Source: Acidovorax sp. 106 (GTDB taxonomy: Bacteria > Pseudomonadota > Gammaproteobacteria > Burkholderiales > Burkholderiaceae_C). Taken from it: a DNA stretch of 64,000 nt. Where the stretch lies: contig NZ_RCCC01000001.1 in the NCBI RefSeq assembly GCF_003663825.1, positions 3,728,501 to 3,792,500 on the forward strand, in the 5' to 3' direction. Positions 8,660 through 17,286 of this stretch are shown here, in pieces. The position numbers and the translations under genes were made by a program. How positions within the stretch are numbered: position 1 is the stretch's first letter; the number at the start of each line of letters is the position of its first letter. Under the pieces are notes generated by a model. The model saw nothing but the letters and a program-made list of their open reading frames with translations, had not been told where the DNA came from and ran no database searches.

Positions 8660-9724
8660 TTAATTGTGTTTGGCTGTCCAGTTAATGGAATAGTTGGTGG
8701 GCGATGTTCCAGACGAAGTGTCGCTGACTTTCAAGTTGTTTGAGAGTTTTCCTGAAAATTCATAATTACCACTGCGAATACGCATGGTGCCATCACCCGC
8801 AATTTTACCTGTTGCCGTGGAGTAGGAACCCTCGGATCTGCATGTACCAGACATATCGCCATTTGCGCTTATTTTCACGTCGCACCATCCTTGTAGTGTG
8901 CCTGAAAATGAAACCTGCCATTCACCCGCGTACACAGTTGGCGTCAACACTTTGGTAGGGTGATTTTTGACGTTGATCCCTGTCAAAGTGGTTTTGACCC
9001 TGTACTCCAGAGTTTTGCCGTCAGTCCCTGTGGTTCGATATGTATCGTCGCAGGTGACCATCATGGCTGTTTTCTCGTCGTACCAGCAGATGGATTTCAA
9101 GATGCTCGTGAATGACTGATTTTTTTGCTCACGCGACTTCTCTGCTTTATATGCCGAGAAATCACCAGCTTCTGTTTTGATAGTTTCTTTGGCTGTAATG
9201 CTGCCAATGGAATGAAAGTCTGATGGATAAGTGACATCCTTGGTGCATTGGGATGAGTAGCGTGAGTCCCATTGGTGGCCCACTTTCAGCGTGAATCCGG
9301 GACCATCTTGTCCGCTAGTCATGGCACAGCCATACTGGGCGTACGCAATGCTGGTTTGGAAGTTATTGCTGTTATAGGTTTCTACTTGTTGATCGCGGGA
9401 GGAGGCTGTGTAAATACGCTCGTGTTCAAAATTGGATTTTGAATTACGGATCGTATGCGTGTAATGAGAGACTTCGGGGCTGGCTGCAATCCCATTGAAA
9501 AAGTCAGTGCGCTCCACCTTGTAGGTATAGGTATCACCGTCGGTGAATTTGACGGGTAGTGTGTTGCCGGTGTCTCCAGTGCTGCCACCGCCTGGCGTTG
9601 GGTTAGGTGCCACAGGCGTAACAGGCGCTACCGGTGTGTTGGTGGTATCCCCTCCGCCCCCGCCTCCACAAGCGGAAAGTACGGCTGCGACGGTTGCTGT
9701 CAGTAGGCAATAAATGAGCTTCAT
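8660..9724 (-). CDS. Putative lipoprotein of unknown function, paralogue of the next gene
   Basis: I do not recognise this protein. It is about 354 residues from the ATG at 9724. An upstream GTG frame extends to 9889 but that extension lacks any signal sequence. The N-terminus MKLIYCLLTATVAAVLSAC is a lipoprotein signal with lipobox LSAC, followed by a glycine run and a Thr/Pro/Val-rich tether. The mature part shares an ordered set of motifs with the upstream paralogue: FT(D/N)GD-YT(F/Y)K, SYYT-YTI, GDF-SYRA and ICWYDEKT. It is probably outer-membrane anchored and periplasmic or surface-exposed. GC content is below that of neighbours. Spacing of 161 bases to the upstream copy suggests a tandem duplication. 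Confidence 0.8.
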   Translation of the reverse strand: MKLIYCLLTATVAAVLSACGGGGGGDTTNTPVAPVTPVAPNPTPGGGSTGDTGNTLPVKFTDGDTYTYKVERTDFFNGIAASPEVSHYTHTIRNSKSNFEHERIYTASSRDQQVETYNSNNFQTSIAYAQYGCAMTSGQDGPGFTLKVGHQWDSRYSSQCTKDVTYPSDFHSIGSITAKETIKTEAGDFSAYKAEKSREQKNQSFTSILKSICWYDEKTAMMVTCDDTYRTTGTDGKTLEYRVKTTLTGINVKNHPTKVLTPTVYAGEWQVSFSGTLQGWCDVKISANGDMSGTCRSEGSYSTATGKIAGDGTMRIRSGNYEFSGKLSNNLKVSDTSSGTSPTNYSINWTAKHN

Positions 9725-9885
9725 AGTCGTTGGGTTTGTTTGCTGACTTTTTGCGGTCAGGCGCGAGGGGCAGAAGATAGCTGAGCGAGATACCCATTCA
9801 CCCATCGCGTAAACCGTGGGTAAATGGGTAATGCGTGATAGGTAGTATGCAGCCCTCTGGGCTGATGCTGAGGCGCTGCAAATTT

Positions 9886-10923
9886 TCAACGGTGGGTGGC
9901 GGTCCAGGTGCCAGAAATGTTGTTGTATGTTGTGCTGAACCAGGTGCCGCTAGATTCAACGGGGCTATTTAAAGTGCCTTGAATTTTGATGCCATTTGTG
10001 CCGTTGGCTTCGAATGCACCCTCTTGGTTGATCTTGCCTGAAACCGAGAATGATTCTGTTTTGGTGGTGCATTGCCCACTCAAGGTGCCTTCGGGGATGA
10101 TCGCAATCGAGCATTGGCCAGGATCTTCGCCGGTGAATTTGAATTGCCAATTTCCATAGTAGGTGGCTGCACTTAGTTTTTTAATAGGATGGTTTTTGGC
10201 GTTAATGCCAATGAGGGTTATTTTTGACCTGATTTCGGTGGTGATTGTTGTGCCTGTTGTGCCTGTGCTGCTGTAAAAGCTGGACTGATCACATAGAGTA
10301 ATGATTGATGTTTTTTCGTCGTACCAGCAACTACCTTTTAATGTGGATGTTCCAATGTGCTCTTTTACTCTGTCTGCTCTGTATGAGATGAAGTCTCCGG
10401 CTTCTGTTTTGATGGAGTCCTTGGATGTGATGGTGCCTGTTGAGTGAAAATTAGCTGGGAGAGTATTGCTCTCTACTGAGCATTTTCTGCTGTAATTTGA
10501 ATCCCATTTTTGTCCAATCTTCATTTGGAATGTAGGATTGTCTAGGCCGTCTGTGAATGTACAGCTAAAATTTTTATAAATTTCTGATATTCTAAAATTA
10601 TTTTGGTTGTAGGAGTCTAAAATCATTTCACCTGATGATGACGTTTCATATCGTTGGTGTGATCCATCAGGTAGAGGATCTTTGATTGTGTAGGTGTAAT
10701 AAGATATTGATTTTCCGGTCTCTACGCCATTCCTTACGGTAGTGCCTTCACTTTTAAAGGTGTAGTAATCCCCATTGGTGAATGCAATGATTTCACTGGA
10801 GGCACTTCCATCTCCGCCTCCGCCAACGGGCGATGTGGGTACTCCGCCCGTATCCCCCGTGCCCCCACCCCCTCCGCATGCAGTCAGAATTGCGGATGCC
10901 AATGCTGCATAAATGAGCTTCAT
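9886..10923 (-). CDS. Putative lipoprotein of unknown function, paralogue of the previous gene
   Basis: A 345-residue protein of no family known to me. The signal MKLIYAALASAILTAC has lipobox LTAC and is followed by a Gly/Ser/Thr-rich tether. Its first five residues match those of the downstream gene. The mature domain contains FTNGDYYTFK, IKTEAGDF and CWYDEKT, all echoed in the paralogue. The region is strikingly AT-rich for this genome: 10561-10620 holds only 13 G or C in 60 bases and 10201-10260 holds 25 in 60, against about two thirds in adjacent genes. Recent acquisition or relaxed selection could explain this. Function unknown; a surface-exposed or inhibitor-like role would be guesswork. 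Confidence 0.8.
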   Translation of the reverse strand: MKLIYAALASAILTACGGGGGTGDTGGVPTSPVGGGGDGSASSEIIAFTNGDYYTFKSEGTTVRNGVETGKSISYYTYTIKDPLPDGSHQRYETSSSGEMILDSYNQNNFRISEIYKNFSCTFTDGLDNPTFQMKIGQKWDSNYSRKCSVESNTLPANFHSTGTITSKDSIKTEAGDFISYRADRVKEHIGTSTLKGSCWYDEKTSIITLCDQSSFYSSTGTTGTTITTEIRSKITLIGINAKNHPIKKLSAATYYGNWQFKFTGEDPGQCSIAIIPEGTLSGQCTTKTESFSVSGKINQEGAFEANGTNGIKIQGTLNSPVESSGTWFSTTYNNISGTWTATHR

Positions 10924-11332
10924 GTTTCTGCTTGTAAATTAAAGTAAAGCGCTGGATTCTAAGGGGCTCAAAGCGATGAATCGCCTTGGTTTGGCATGTG
11001 TGGGACTCCGCCGCTTATCTCATTGATGTTGCGCAGGCATCTCCCTTGCTATCAACCGCCTTTTGGCAGAGGTCTTCAGGCTGTGCAGGCCTTTCATTCC
11101 GGCTTGGCATGCTGCCGCTAGTGTTTGGATGCGCTGACTTTTCGCTCTCTTGGAGCTGGAAGGAAAGGGCGTTTGCTCATGCCGAGTGCCCGGTGCCTTG
11201 GCGACTCGGCGGGCGAAAGTTCTTGAGGCTGTACCGCCTAGCGCATGGCGGTACAGCTGGGGGGCTCAGGGCCGGCCACCACGGCCCTCATTCCTGGGCG
11301 TGAGCGGTGTGCTGCGCCCTAAAGGTAAGCCC
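10924..11332. other. Intergenic stretch without a convincing gene; contains one hairpin
   Basis: About 410 bases between the lipoprotein and TonB-receptor genes. An open frame at 10986-11303 has no recognisable family, no clear ribosome binding site and odd composition, so I do not call it. A perfect 10-base stem (CTGTACCGCC / GGCGGTACAG, about 11229-11257) lies inside; it has no U tail and no assigned role. Confidence 0.5.
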
Positions 11333-13540
11333 TCAAAACGCCGCGCGCAGCGTCACGCTCACGTTGCGTGGGTCGCCGTAGTTGGGGTAGTCCAGGTTGG
11401 CCCAGTATTTCTTGCTCGTCAGGTTGTTGATGGCGAGCGTGGCACTGAGCTTGGGGTTGAACTTCCAGGTGGCGCGCAGGTTGACCAGGGCCATGGGCGA
11501 CTCGGTGACGGTGACCGTGCCCAGCGTGGGGTGGGGGATGTTGTAGCCCACGATCTTGCTTTGCCATTGCACGTCGCCGCCGACCGAGAGGGGCGCAAGG
11601 GCGCCGCTCAGTTGGTAGTCAGTGCCCAGTTGCAACTGGTACTCGGGCAGGTTGGCCCAGATCAGGTCGGTGGCTGCGCGGGTGACCATGGTGCGGGTAA
11701 AGCCTGCATTCACACGCCACTGGCGGTTGATGTGGCCCGACACATCGATCTCAAAGCCATGCGAGCGGGTGCCGTTGACGGTTTTGTAGGCGCTGCTGCC
11801 GTCGGGCAGGCTGGCCTCGGGCACGCTGCTGTCGCGCACACCATAGTCGTTTTGCTTGGTCTGGAACAGGGCCAGCGAGGCCTGCACGCGGCGGTCCAGC
11901 AGCTCGGCCTTCAGGCCCGCTTCGGTGTTGGAGCCCACCACCGCGCTCAGCGGCTGGTTGTTCACGTCCTTGTAGTTTTGCGGGTTGAAGATGCGGCTGT
12001 GGCTGGCGTAGGCCGACAGGTTGGGCGTCAGCTCGTACACCACACCCAGGAAGGGCGTGATCTTGCGATTGACGTCCTGGATGGCCGAGGTGCCGGTGTA
12101 GGCGCCGCTGGTGTTGTAAGCGTCGGTCTGTCGGTGCCAGTCGGTGATGCGCGCCCCGGTCAGCAGCGAGAGCGGGTCGCTCAGGCGCCAGCGGGCCGAT
12201 GCGTACAAGCCAGTCTGGCGTGTGATCTGTTCAGAGAATGCCCCGGTCGCACGGTAAGTGGGCGTGGGCGCGCTGCCGTCCCAGGTGTAGATGTTGGGGA
12301 TGTTGTAAGTCCAGCCGTTCACGCTGCTGTAGCTGTCGGTGTGGGTTTCCACGCGCGATGCGCTGACGCCCACCACCAGGTCGTGCTTGTGCCCGCCCAG
12401 CTGCACTTTGCCCGACAGGTAGGCGTCGAGGGTGTCCTGTGTCTCTGTGCCGCCGCTGACGGCGGCGCGCAGTGTCAGGCCTGCGCCTGTGCTGCGGTCG
12501 ACGTAGCCCGATCCATACGTGGCCAGCCGAAACGAATCGCCCTCGGTGTGGTTCAGGCTGACTTTGGCGCTCCAGTCTTCGTTGATCTGGTGGTCCACGT
12601 TGGCGTAGAGCGTGGACGATGAGCGCTCCCAGCGCGTCCACGATGGGGAGAAGCTGGTGGACACCGGCAGGTTGGCCAAGCCGCCATCGGCCGCAAAGCG
12701 TGGGATGGTGCCCCAGATGGGCGCCTCGGGCACGTTGCGCTGGCGCTGAAAGCCCACGGTGGCTACGGTGGCGTTGCCCAGGTCGGCCTCGATGGCCGCC
12801 AGCAGGGCGGTTTTGTCTTCTTGGTAGCGGTCGCGAAAGCTCTCCTTGGTTTGCGGCGCTACCACCAGGCGGCTGCGCACGCTGCCGTCGCTGGTCAGTG
12901 GGGTGTTCAGGTCCAGCTCGCCGCGCCACAGGTTCCATGATCCGGCCGTGAGCGCGACGGACGCAGCAAACTCCCGCTGCGGGCGTTTGCGGATCATGTC
13001 CACCGTGGCCGAGGGCACGCCAATGGCTGTGAGGATGCCGTTGGCACCGCGCACCACGTCGATGCGCTCGTACAGCGCTGTGTCGTATTCCTGGTTGGTA
13101 CCGCCGCTGTAGGTGGGCAGGCCATCGACCTTGAAGTCGGTGATCTGAAAGCCCCGGGCGTAGTACAGCGGGCGCTGGGTGTCGTAAAAGCTCACGGCAA
13201 TGCCGGTCACATTGCGCAGCACCGCATCGATGCTGGTGAGCGATTGGCGCTCCATCTGCGCACGGTCCACCGTGTTGGTGGATTGCGGGTTCTCGCGCGG
13301 TGTCAGCGGCAGGCGGGTGGAGGCACTTTCGCGTGCGCCAGAGATGGTGATGTGATCCAGCGACTTGGGCTCTACCACGGCGTCGGCGGTGGAGGCCGCC
13401 TCGGTTTGCGTGGTGGCTTGCTCTGCGGGCTGGCCTTGTGCCCACGCTGGGCCCAGGGTGAGCAGCGCCGCGGCCAGCGCAATGGGGTGAAGGCGAGAGA
13501 GGGCGGCACGGTGGCTGCCAGCAAGGCACAAAGAGCGCAT
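11333..13540 (-). CDS. TonB-dependent siderophore receptor (FhuE/FpvA type)
   Basis: A 735-residue outer-membrane receptor that would import a ferric siderophore using TonB energy. An N-terminal signal peptide ends near residue 35 (GPAWAQ). The plug follows, with LDHITISGARES, DAVLRNVTGIAVSFYD and RIDVVRGANGILTAIG, the usual arrangement of ferric-siderophore receptors. A beta-barrel then runs to a C-terminal phenylalanine (VTLRAAF), the outer-membrane insertion signal. A Fur-like site lies about 95 bases upstream (13633-13647). No siderophore biosynthesis or N-terminal signalling domain for an ECF pathway is obvious, so it may take up siderophores made by others. The ligand cannot be told from sequence. 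Confidence 0.92.
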   Translation of the reverse strand: MRSLCLAGSHRAALSRLHPIALAAALLTLGPAWAQGQPAEQATTQTEAASTADAVVEPKSLDHITISGARESASTRLPLTPRENPQSTNTVDRAQMERQSLTSIDAVLRNVTGIAVSFYDTQRPLYYARGFQITDFKVDGLPTYSGGTNQEYDTALYERIDVVRGANGILTAIGVPSATVDMIRKRPQREFAASVALTAGSWNLWRGELDLNTPLTSDGSVRSRLVVAPQTKESFRDRYQEDKTALLAAIEADLGNATVATVGFQRQRNVPEAPIWGTIPRFAADGGLANLPVSTSFSPSWTRWERSSSTLYANVDHQINEDWSAKVSLNHTEGDSFRLATYGSGYVDRSTGAGLTLRAAVSGGTETQDTLDAYLSGKVQLGGHKHDLVVGVSASRVETHTDSYSSVNGWTYNIPNIYTWDGSAPTPTYRATGAFSEQITRQTGLYASARWRLSDPLSLLTGARITDWHRQTDAYNTSGAYTGTSAIQDVNRKITPFLGVVYELTPNLSAYASHSRIFNPQNYKDVNNQPLSAVVGSNTEAGLKAELLDRRVQASLALFQTKQNDYGVRDSSVPEASLPDGSSAYKTVNGTRSHGFEIDVSGHINRQWRVNAGFTRTMVTRAATDLIWANLPEYQLQLGTDYQLSGALAPLSVGGDVQWQSKIVGYNIPHPTLGTVTVTESPMALVNLRATWKFNPKLSATLAINNLTSKKYWANLDYPNYGDPRNVSVTLRAAF

Positions 13541-13632
13541 GCGGGATCCTGAAGAAGGTCAGACAACTGGCTGGCTGCGCTGCTCCTTCAGGGGGCACGG
13601 CTTGCTAACGAAGGCGTGTATTGTAAATTTAT

Positions 13633-13647
13633 TGAGAATTGTTCGCG
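13633..13647 (-). promoter_or_regulatory. Candidate Fur box upstream of the TonB receptor
   Basis: TGAGAATTGTTCGCG resembles the 7-1-7 Fur palindrome, with a good left half and a degenerate right half. Position about 95 bases before the receptor start fits iron repression. Confidence 0.45.
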
Positions 13648-13701
13648 TTTGATTGTTTCAAAGCGTTGTGGTTTGGCGACGTACCAACCCAAGCCCAGGC
13701 C

Positions 13702-14835
13702 TCACCCCTTCCAGGTAAACGGAAACTTCAACTGCTTGAAGAACCCGTTGGGCACGTAGTCGCCCAGCACGCCGTAGTGCTCGGGCCAGGGCTTGGTGCT
13801 TTGGACGGCGGTGCCAAACAGGTAGTCCAGAAACGCGAAGTGCGCGGCGTAGTTCTTGTCGAGCGCCTCCTGGTCCTGGCTGTGGTGCCAGTGGTGGAAG
13901 TTGGGCGTGACCAGCACGTAGCGCAGTGGGCCCAGGCGCACGCTCACGTTGGCGTGGTTGAACACGGCCTGAAAGCCCACGATCACGATGTACGCATCAA
14001 TCACTTCCTTGCTGAAGCCCAGCACGTAGATGGGCGCCAGCACCATCGAGCGGGTGATGATCAGCTCCAGGATGTGTTGGCGCGAGCCGGCCATCCAGTC
14101 CATGCTTTTGACGCTGTGGTGCACGGCATGCAGGCGCCACAGCAGCGGCACCTCGTGGTAGGCGCGGTGCGTCCAGTACTGCACCAGGTCGGCCACCAGC
14201 ACGATGAGGAACAGGGCCACCCAGAAGTTCAGGCCTTGCACCCAGCCGCGAATGCCGTCGCTGGCGGCCCAGCCGAAGAACTTGTGCACGATGAGGTTGG
14301 TGGCCAGCAGCACAAAGCCCACCACCATGTGGTTCACGATGAAATGGTGGAAGTCGGTCTGCCACTCTGCGCGGAACACGGGCTGGTCCTTGCGGTGGGC
14401 AAACAGCTTTTCGATGAAGATGAAGATGAGCGAGCTGCCCAGCAGGTCCAGGATGAACCAGTCCAGCCCGATGTAGGGCGTGTGGTCAGGGAAGTTCGGG
14501 TTGACCTCCACCTTGTGGCCGCCCAGCAAGGCGGCCAGGGCCACCATGGCGAAAGAGAACGTGGCGAGCCAACGTGCGCGATTGAACAAGATGTTGACCA
14601 GCGAGATGCCCCCGGCGATGGCCATGGCGGCCAGCATGATGGTGCGGATCACGTTCACGTCGTAGCTCTTGCGCAGCTCGGGTGTGGTGAGGTACTGCGG
14701 AAAGTGAAACGCCAGCACACCCAGCAGGCAAAGGATGGCGAGCGTGAGCGCGATAACGCCCGACACCAAGCCCTTGCCCGTGCGCAGGGCGCCGTGGCTT
14801 TCGGTGAATTCGTTGAGTTTTTCTAGTTGAATCAT
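13702..14835 (-). CDS. Sterol desaturase / fatty acid hydroxylase family membrane protein
   Basis: An integral membrane di-iron enzyme of about 377 residues. The ATG at 14835 is chosen because GGAGG lies seven bases upstream; a longer frame to 14922 adds an unlikely leader. The histidine clusters that bind two irons are visible: HRAYH and HAVHH around residues 223-243, and HHWHH near 313, plus NHAN near 296. Several hydrophobic segments precede them. The family hydroxylates or desaturates lipids; in bacteria, hopanoid, carotenoid and fatty-acid substrates are all known, so the product is unassigned. It is divergent from the thioesterase gene, which may be functionally linked. Confidence 0.88.
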   Translation of the reverse strand: MIQLEKLNEFTESHGALRTGKGLVSGVIALTLAILCLLGVLAFHFPQYLTTPELRKSYDVNVIRTIMLAAMAIAGGISLVNILFNRARWLATFSFAMVALAALLGGHKVEVNPNFPDHTPYIGLDWFILDLLGSSLIFIFIEKLFAHRKDQPVFRAEWQTDFHHFIVNHMVVGFVLLATNLIVHKFFGWAASDGIRGWVQGLNFWVALFLIVLVADLVQYWTHRAYHEVPLLWRLHAVHHSVKSMDWMAGSRQHILELIITRSMVLAPIYVLGFSKEVIDAYIVIVGFQAVFNHANVSVRLGPLRYVLVTPNFHHWHHSQDQEALDKNYAAHFAFLDYLFGTAVQSTKPWPEHYGVLGDYVPNGFFKQLKFPFTWKG

Positions 14836-14964
14836 GGGTTTTCCTCCGTGCGCCGGTGGGACCGCGCTGCGCGAGTGTAGCGAAGCTGCCACGGCGGCGG
14901 CTGGTTGTGTGATGTAGCGCAAAGCAAGGCCCTCAGACGCCTGCGCGGTTTCTAAAATCGCAGC

Positions 14965-15453
14965 ATGAACATCCCTTCACACCAACTCAGCATGACCGTG
15001 CTCATGTCGCCCGACATGGCCAATTTTTCAGGCAACGTGCACGGCGGCGCCATTCTCAAGTTGCTTGACCAGGTGGCCTACTCTTGCGCCAGCCGCTATT
15101 CGGGCTGCTACACCGTCACGCTGAGCGTGGACCAGGTGATGTTCTTGCAGCCCATCCATGTGGGCGAGTTGGTGACTTTTCTGGCCAGCGTGAACTACAC
15201 CGGCAGCTCTTCGATGGAAGTGGGCGTGAAGGTGGTGGCGGAAGAAATTCGCTCGCAGGTGGTGCGGCATGTGAACAGCTGCTTTTTCACCATGGTGGCC
15301 GTGGATGAACACCGCAAGCCTGTGGCCGTGCCGCCGCTGTCTCCCTCCACCCCCGACGAGCGCCGCCGTTGGGACGCCGCCGTGATGCGCAAGACCCTGC
15401 GCAAGGAACTGGCCGAGCGTTTTGCCGAGGTGCGCCAGACAGCGGGGCAGTGA
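14965..15453 (+). CDS. Acyl-CoA thioesterase, hotdog fold (YciA-like)
   Basis: A 162-residue hotdog-fold protein predicted to hydrolyse acyl-CoA thioesters. The motif NVHGGAILKLLDQVAYSCA near residues 22-40 is the hotdog active-site helix of the YciA/BACH group, and VEV-type strands follow. Start ATG at 14965. It has its own intrinsic terminator just after the stop, so it is probably monocistronic. Acyl-chain specificity cannot be read. Confidence 0.9.
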   Translation: MNIPSHQLSMTVLMSPDMANFSGNVHGGAILKLLDQVAYSCASRYSGCYTVTLSVDQVMFLQPIHVGELVTFLASVNYTGSSSMEVGVKVVAEEIRSQVVRHVNSCFFTMVAVDEHRKPVAVPPLSPSTPDERRRWDAAVMRKTLRKELAERFAEVRQTAGQ

Positions 15454-15502
15454 GGCGCACACTGCGCGCAGCCGGCCCCGCTGGTGCCCAGACTTCCAAG
15501 GC

Positions 15503-15531
15503 AAGGCCCGGACAATGTCCGGGCCTTTTTT
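15503..15531 (+). terminator. Intrinsic terminator of the thioesterase gene
   Basis: AAGGCCCGGAC pairs with GTCCGGGCCTT around a three-base loop, followed directly by a T run. It lies 49 bases after the stop. Confidence 0.93.
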
Positions 15532-15567
15532 ATGGGGCTTGGGAGGGGGGCTCGGCGCAGGCCGCGA

Positions 15568-17028
15568 TCAACGCGCCGCGCAGAAACCAAACTCTGCCGC
15601 CGCGCCTGGGGCCAGGGTTTTGTTCCAGTCCACTCCTGATGCATTCAGGTTGCTGCCAGACTGGGTCCACACCGCGTTCCAGAGGTTGTTGACCTTGCCG
15701 CTGATGGGTAGCGTGACTGCCCAGTTGCCGCTGGCGCTGCCCAGGTTGCTGACCGTGACGCGCTGGCAGTAGCCTGTGCCCCAGTCGCTGTCCACCGTCT
15801 GCAGCACGGCGAAGTTGGGGCTGGGTGTAGGCGTGGGGGTCGGGTCGGGTGTGGGGGTTGGCGTTGGGTCAGGTGTTGGATCGGGTGTCGGGTTAGGGTT
15901 TGGCGTAGGCGTTGTTCCATCACCCCACAGCTTTTGCAGCAGCTGCACTTTGTCGGTGCGCACTGTCGTCCAGTCGTCGTTCAAGATGCCACCGGTGTCA
16001 CCGCTGTTGGGGTTCCACGACCAGTAAAAGCCGCTGCGAATGCCTTTGCCCACCAGGTAGTCCACCAGGGCGTTTTGCCACTGCACATCGCGGGCATCGC
16101 CTCGGCCGTATTTGCCGCCAAACTCACCCAGCATGACTGCGTAGCCCGATTGCACGAACCGGCCAAAGTGCTGGTCCCAGATGGCGGGCATGTTGGCTGG
16201 GAAGTTGGCGGCATTGAAGTACGACTGCACGTACACATCGGGTCCATAGACGTGCGGTGCCAGCAGCAGCCGGTTGGCTGGAATGTTCAGCGGTGTGCAC
16301 TCCAGGGGCTCCAGGCTGCCGCCCCAGAAGTGACCGCCGCTGCTGGAGCAGCTGGGGTTCTCGCCAATGCCTTCCACCGCAATCAGCCACTTGGGGGCCA
16401 CCTGCAGCACGGCGGCTGCGGCGCGCTCTGCAGCGCGGTTCCAGTCGGTGGCGGCATTGCCGGTGCCCCAGGTGGCGGAGCCGTGGGGCTCGTTCTTGAT
16501 GTCCAGACCAATCACGCCGGGCACGTTCACATAGCGCTGGGCCACAAAGGTCAGGTCGGTGATCCACTGTTGTTCGCTGTAGCTGGGGGTGTACCAAAGC
16601 TCGCTGATGCTCTGGCAGTCGGGCGTGTGGTGGTCCAGCAGCACGTACATGCCGCGGTTGCTCAGTTCGTTGATGACCTTGTCCATCACCTGCAATGCGC
16701 TCAGGCCCTGCAGGTCTGCGTTGCGGCTGTAGTCGATGCTGTTGGGTGCGTTGCCGCGCAGGGTGGTGGGGCAAAACGGCAGGCGCACCGCGTTGAAGCC
16801 CTGGCTTTGCATCTGCGTGATCATGTCCTTCCAGTTGCGGGCCCACAGGCCGTGCACCACGTTGTTGTTGGTCTCAAAGCCAAACCAGTTCACACCGCGC
16901 AGTTGCACAGGCTGGCCCGCGTCATTGAGCACCTTGCCTGCGCTGATTTCGTAGCTCCAGGCCATGCTGCTGCTGGCCAGCAGGCACCCAGCCAGGGCGA
17001 GTTGTTTCCAAAGCGTGTGGGCTTTCAT
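15568..17028 (-). CDS. Secreted glycoside hydrolase family 5 cellulase with C-terminal CBM2
   Basis: About 486 residues from the ATG at 17028, which opens a clean Sec signal peptide (MKAHTLWKQLALAGCLLASS, cleaved after about residue 24). The catalytic domain spans about residues 25-350, with the acid/base Glu in IKNEPHG and the nucleophile Glu in VMLGEFGGKYG, both intact. A linker of repeated Thr-Pro with Asp/Asn follows, then a domain of about 95 residues with the tryptophans expected of cellulose-binding CBM2 (DSDWGTGYC, SASGNWAV, NLWNAVW). It should cut beta-1,4-glucan outside the cell. Monocistronic. Such enzymes are known in plant-associated Acidovorax, which fits the proposed host. Confidence 0.92.
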   Translation of the reverse strand: MKAHTLWKQLALAGCLLASSSMAWSYEISAGKVLNDAGQPVQLRGVNWFGFETNNNVVHGLWARNWKDMITQMQSQGFNAVRLPFCPTTLRGNAPNSIDYSRNADLQGLSALQVMDKVINELSNRGMYVLLDHHTPDCQSISELWYTPSYSEQQWITDLTFVAQRYVNVPGVIGLDIKNEPHGSATWGTGNAATDWNRAAERAAAAVLQVAPKWLIAVEGIGENPSCSSSGGHFWGGSLEPLECTPLNIPANRLLLAPHVYGPDVYVQSYFNAANFPANMPAIWDQHFGRFVQSGYAVMLGEFGGKYGRGDARDVQWQNALVDYLVGKGIRSGFYWSWNPNSGDTGGILNDDWTTVRTDKVQLLQKLWGDGTTPTPNPNPTPDPTPDPTPTPTPDPTPTPTPSPNFAVLQTVDSDWGTGYCQRVTVSNLGSASGNWAVTLPISGKVNNLWNAVWTQSGSNLNASGVDWNKTLAPGAAAEFGFCAAR

Positions 17029-17286
17029 GCAGAGGGATCTTTCCAAAGGATGAGGGTAAGACATGCTTTGGGTGCCACGCGCAGGGCTGCTGCCAGCGGC
17101 TTGCAGGGGCTGTGGTGGGCGCGCCAAAGCAGGGAGTGCATTGCAAACCAATTGCAAACGCGTCTCAAATGCTATGCGCTGCCCAGCCGTCGCGCGCCGC
17201 AAGGCGCGTTGGGCTTGTAAGGCTCTGTTAAATGTGTGGTTTATGCCCCCACGTGGGCGATGTCATGGCGGCAGCCGTTGCGGCTG

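Noticed and set aside
10986..11303. 105-residue plus-strand frame between lipoprotein and TonB genes
   Set aside because: No signal, domain or ribosome binding site; composition does not resemble neighbouring genes.
11150..12622. 490-residue plus-strand frame across the TonB receptor
   Set aside because: Lies antisense to the conserved barrel of the receptor and has no recognisable motif.
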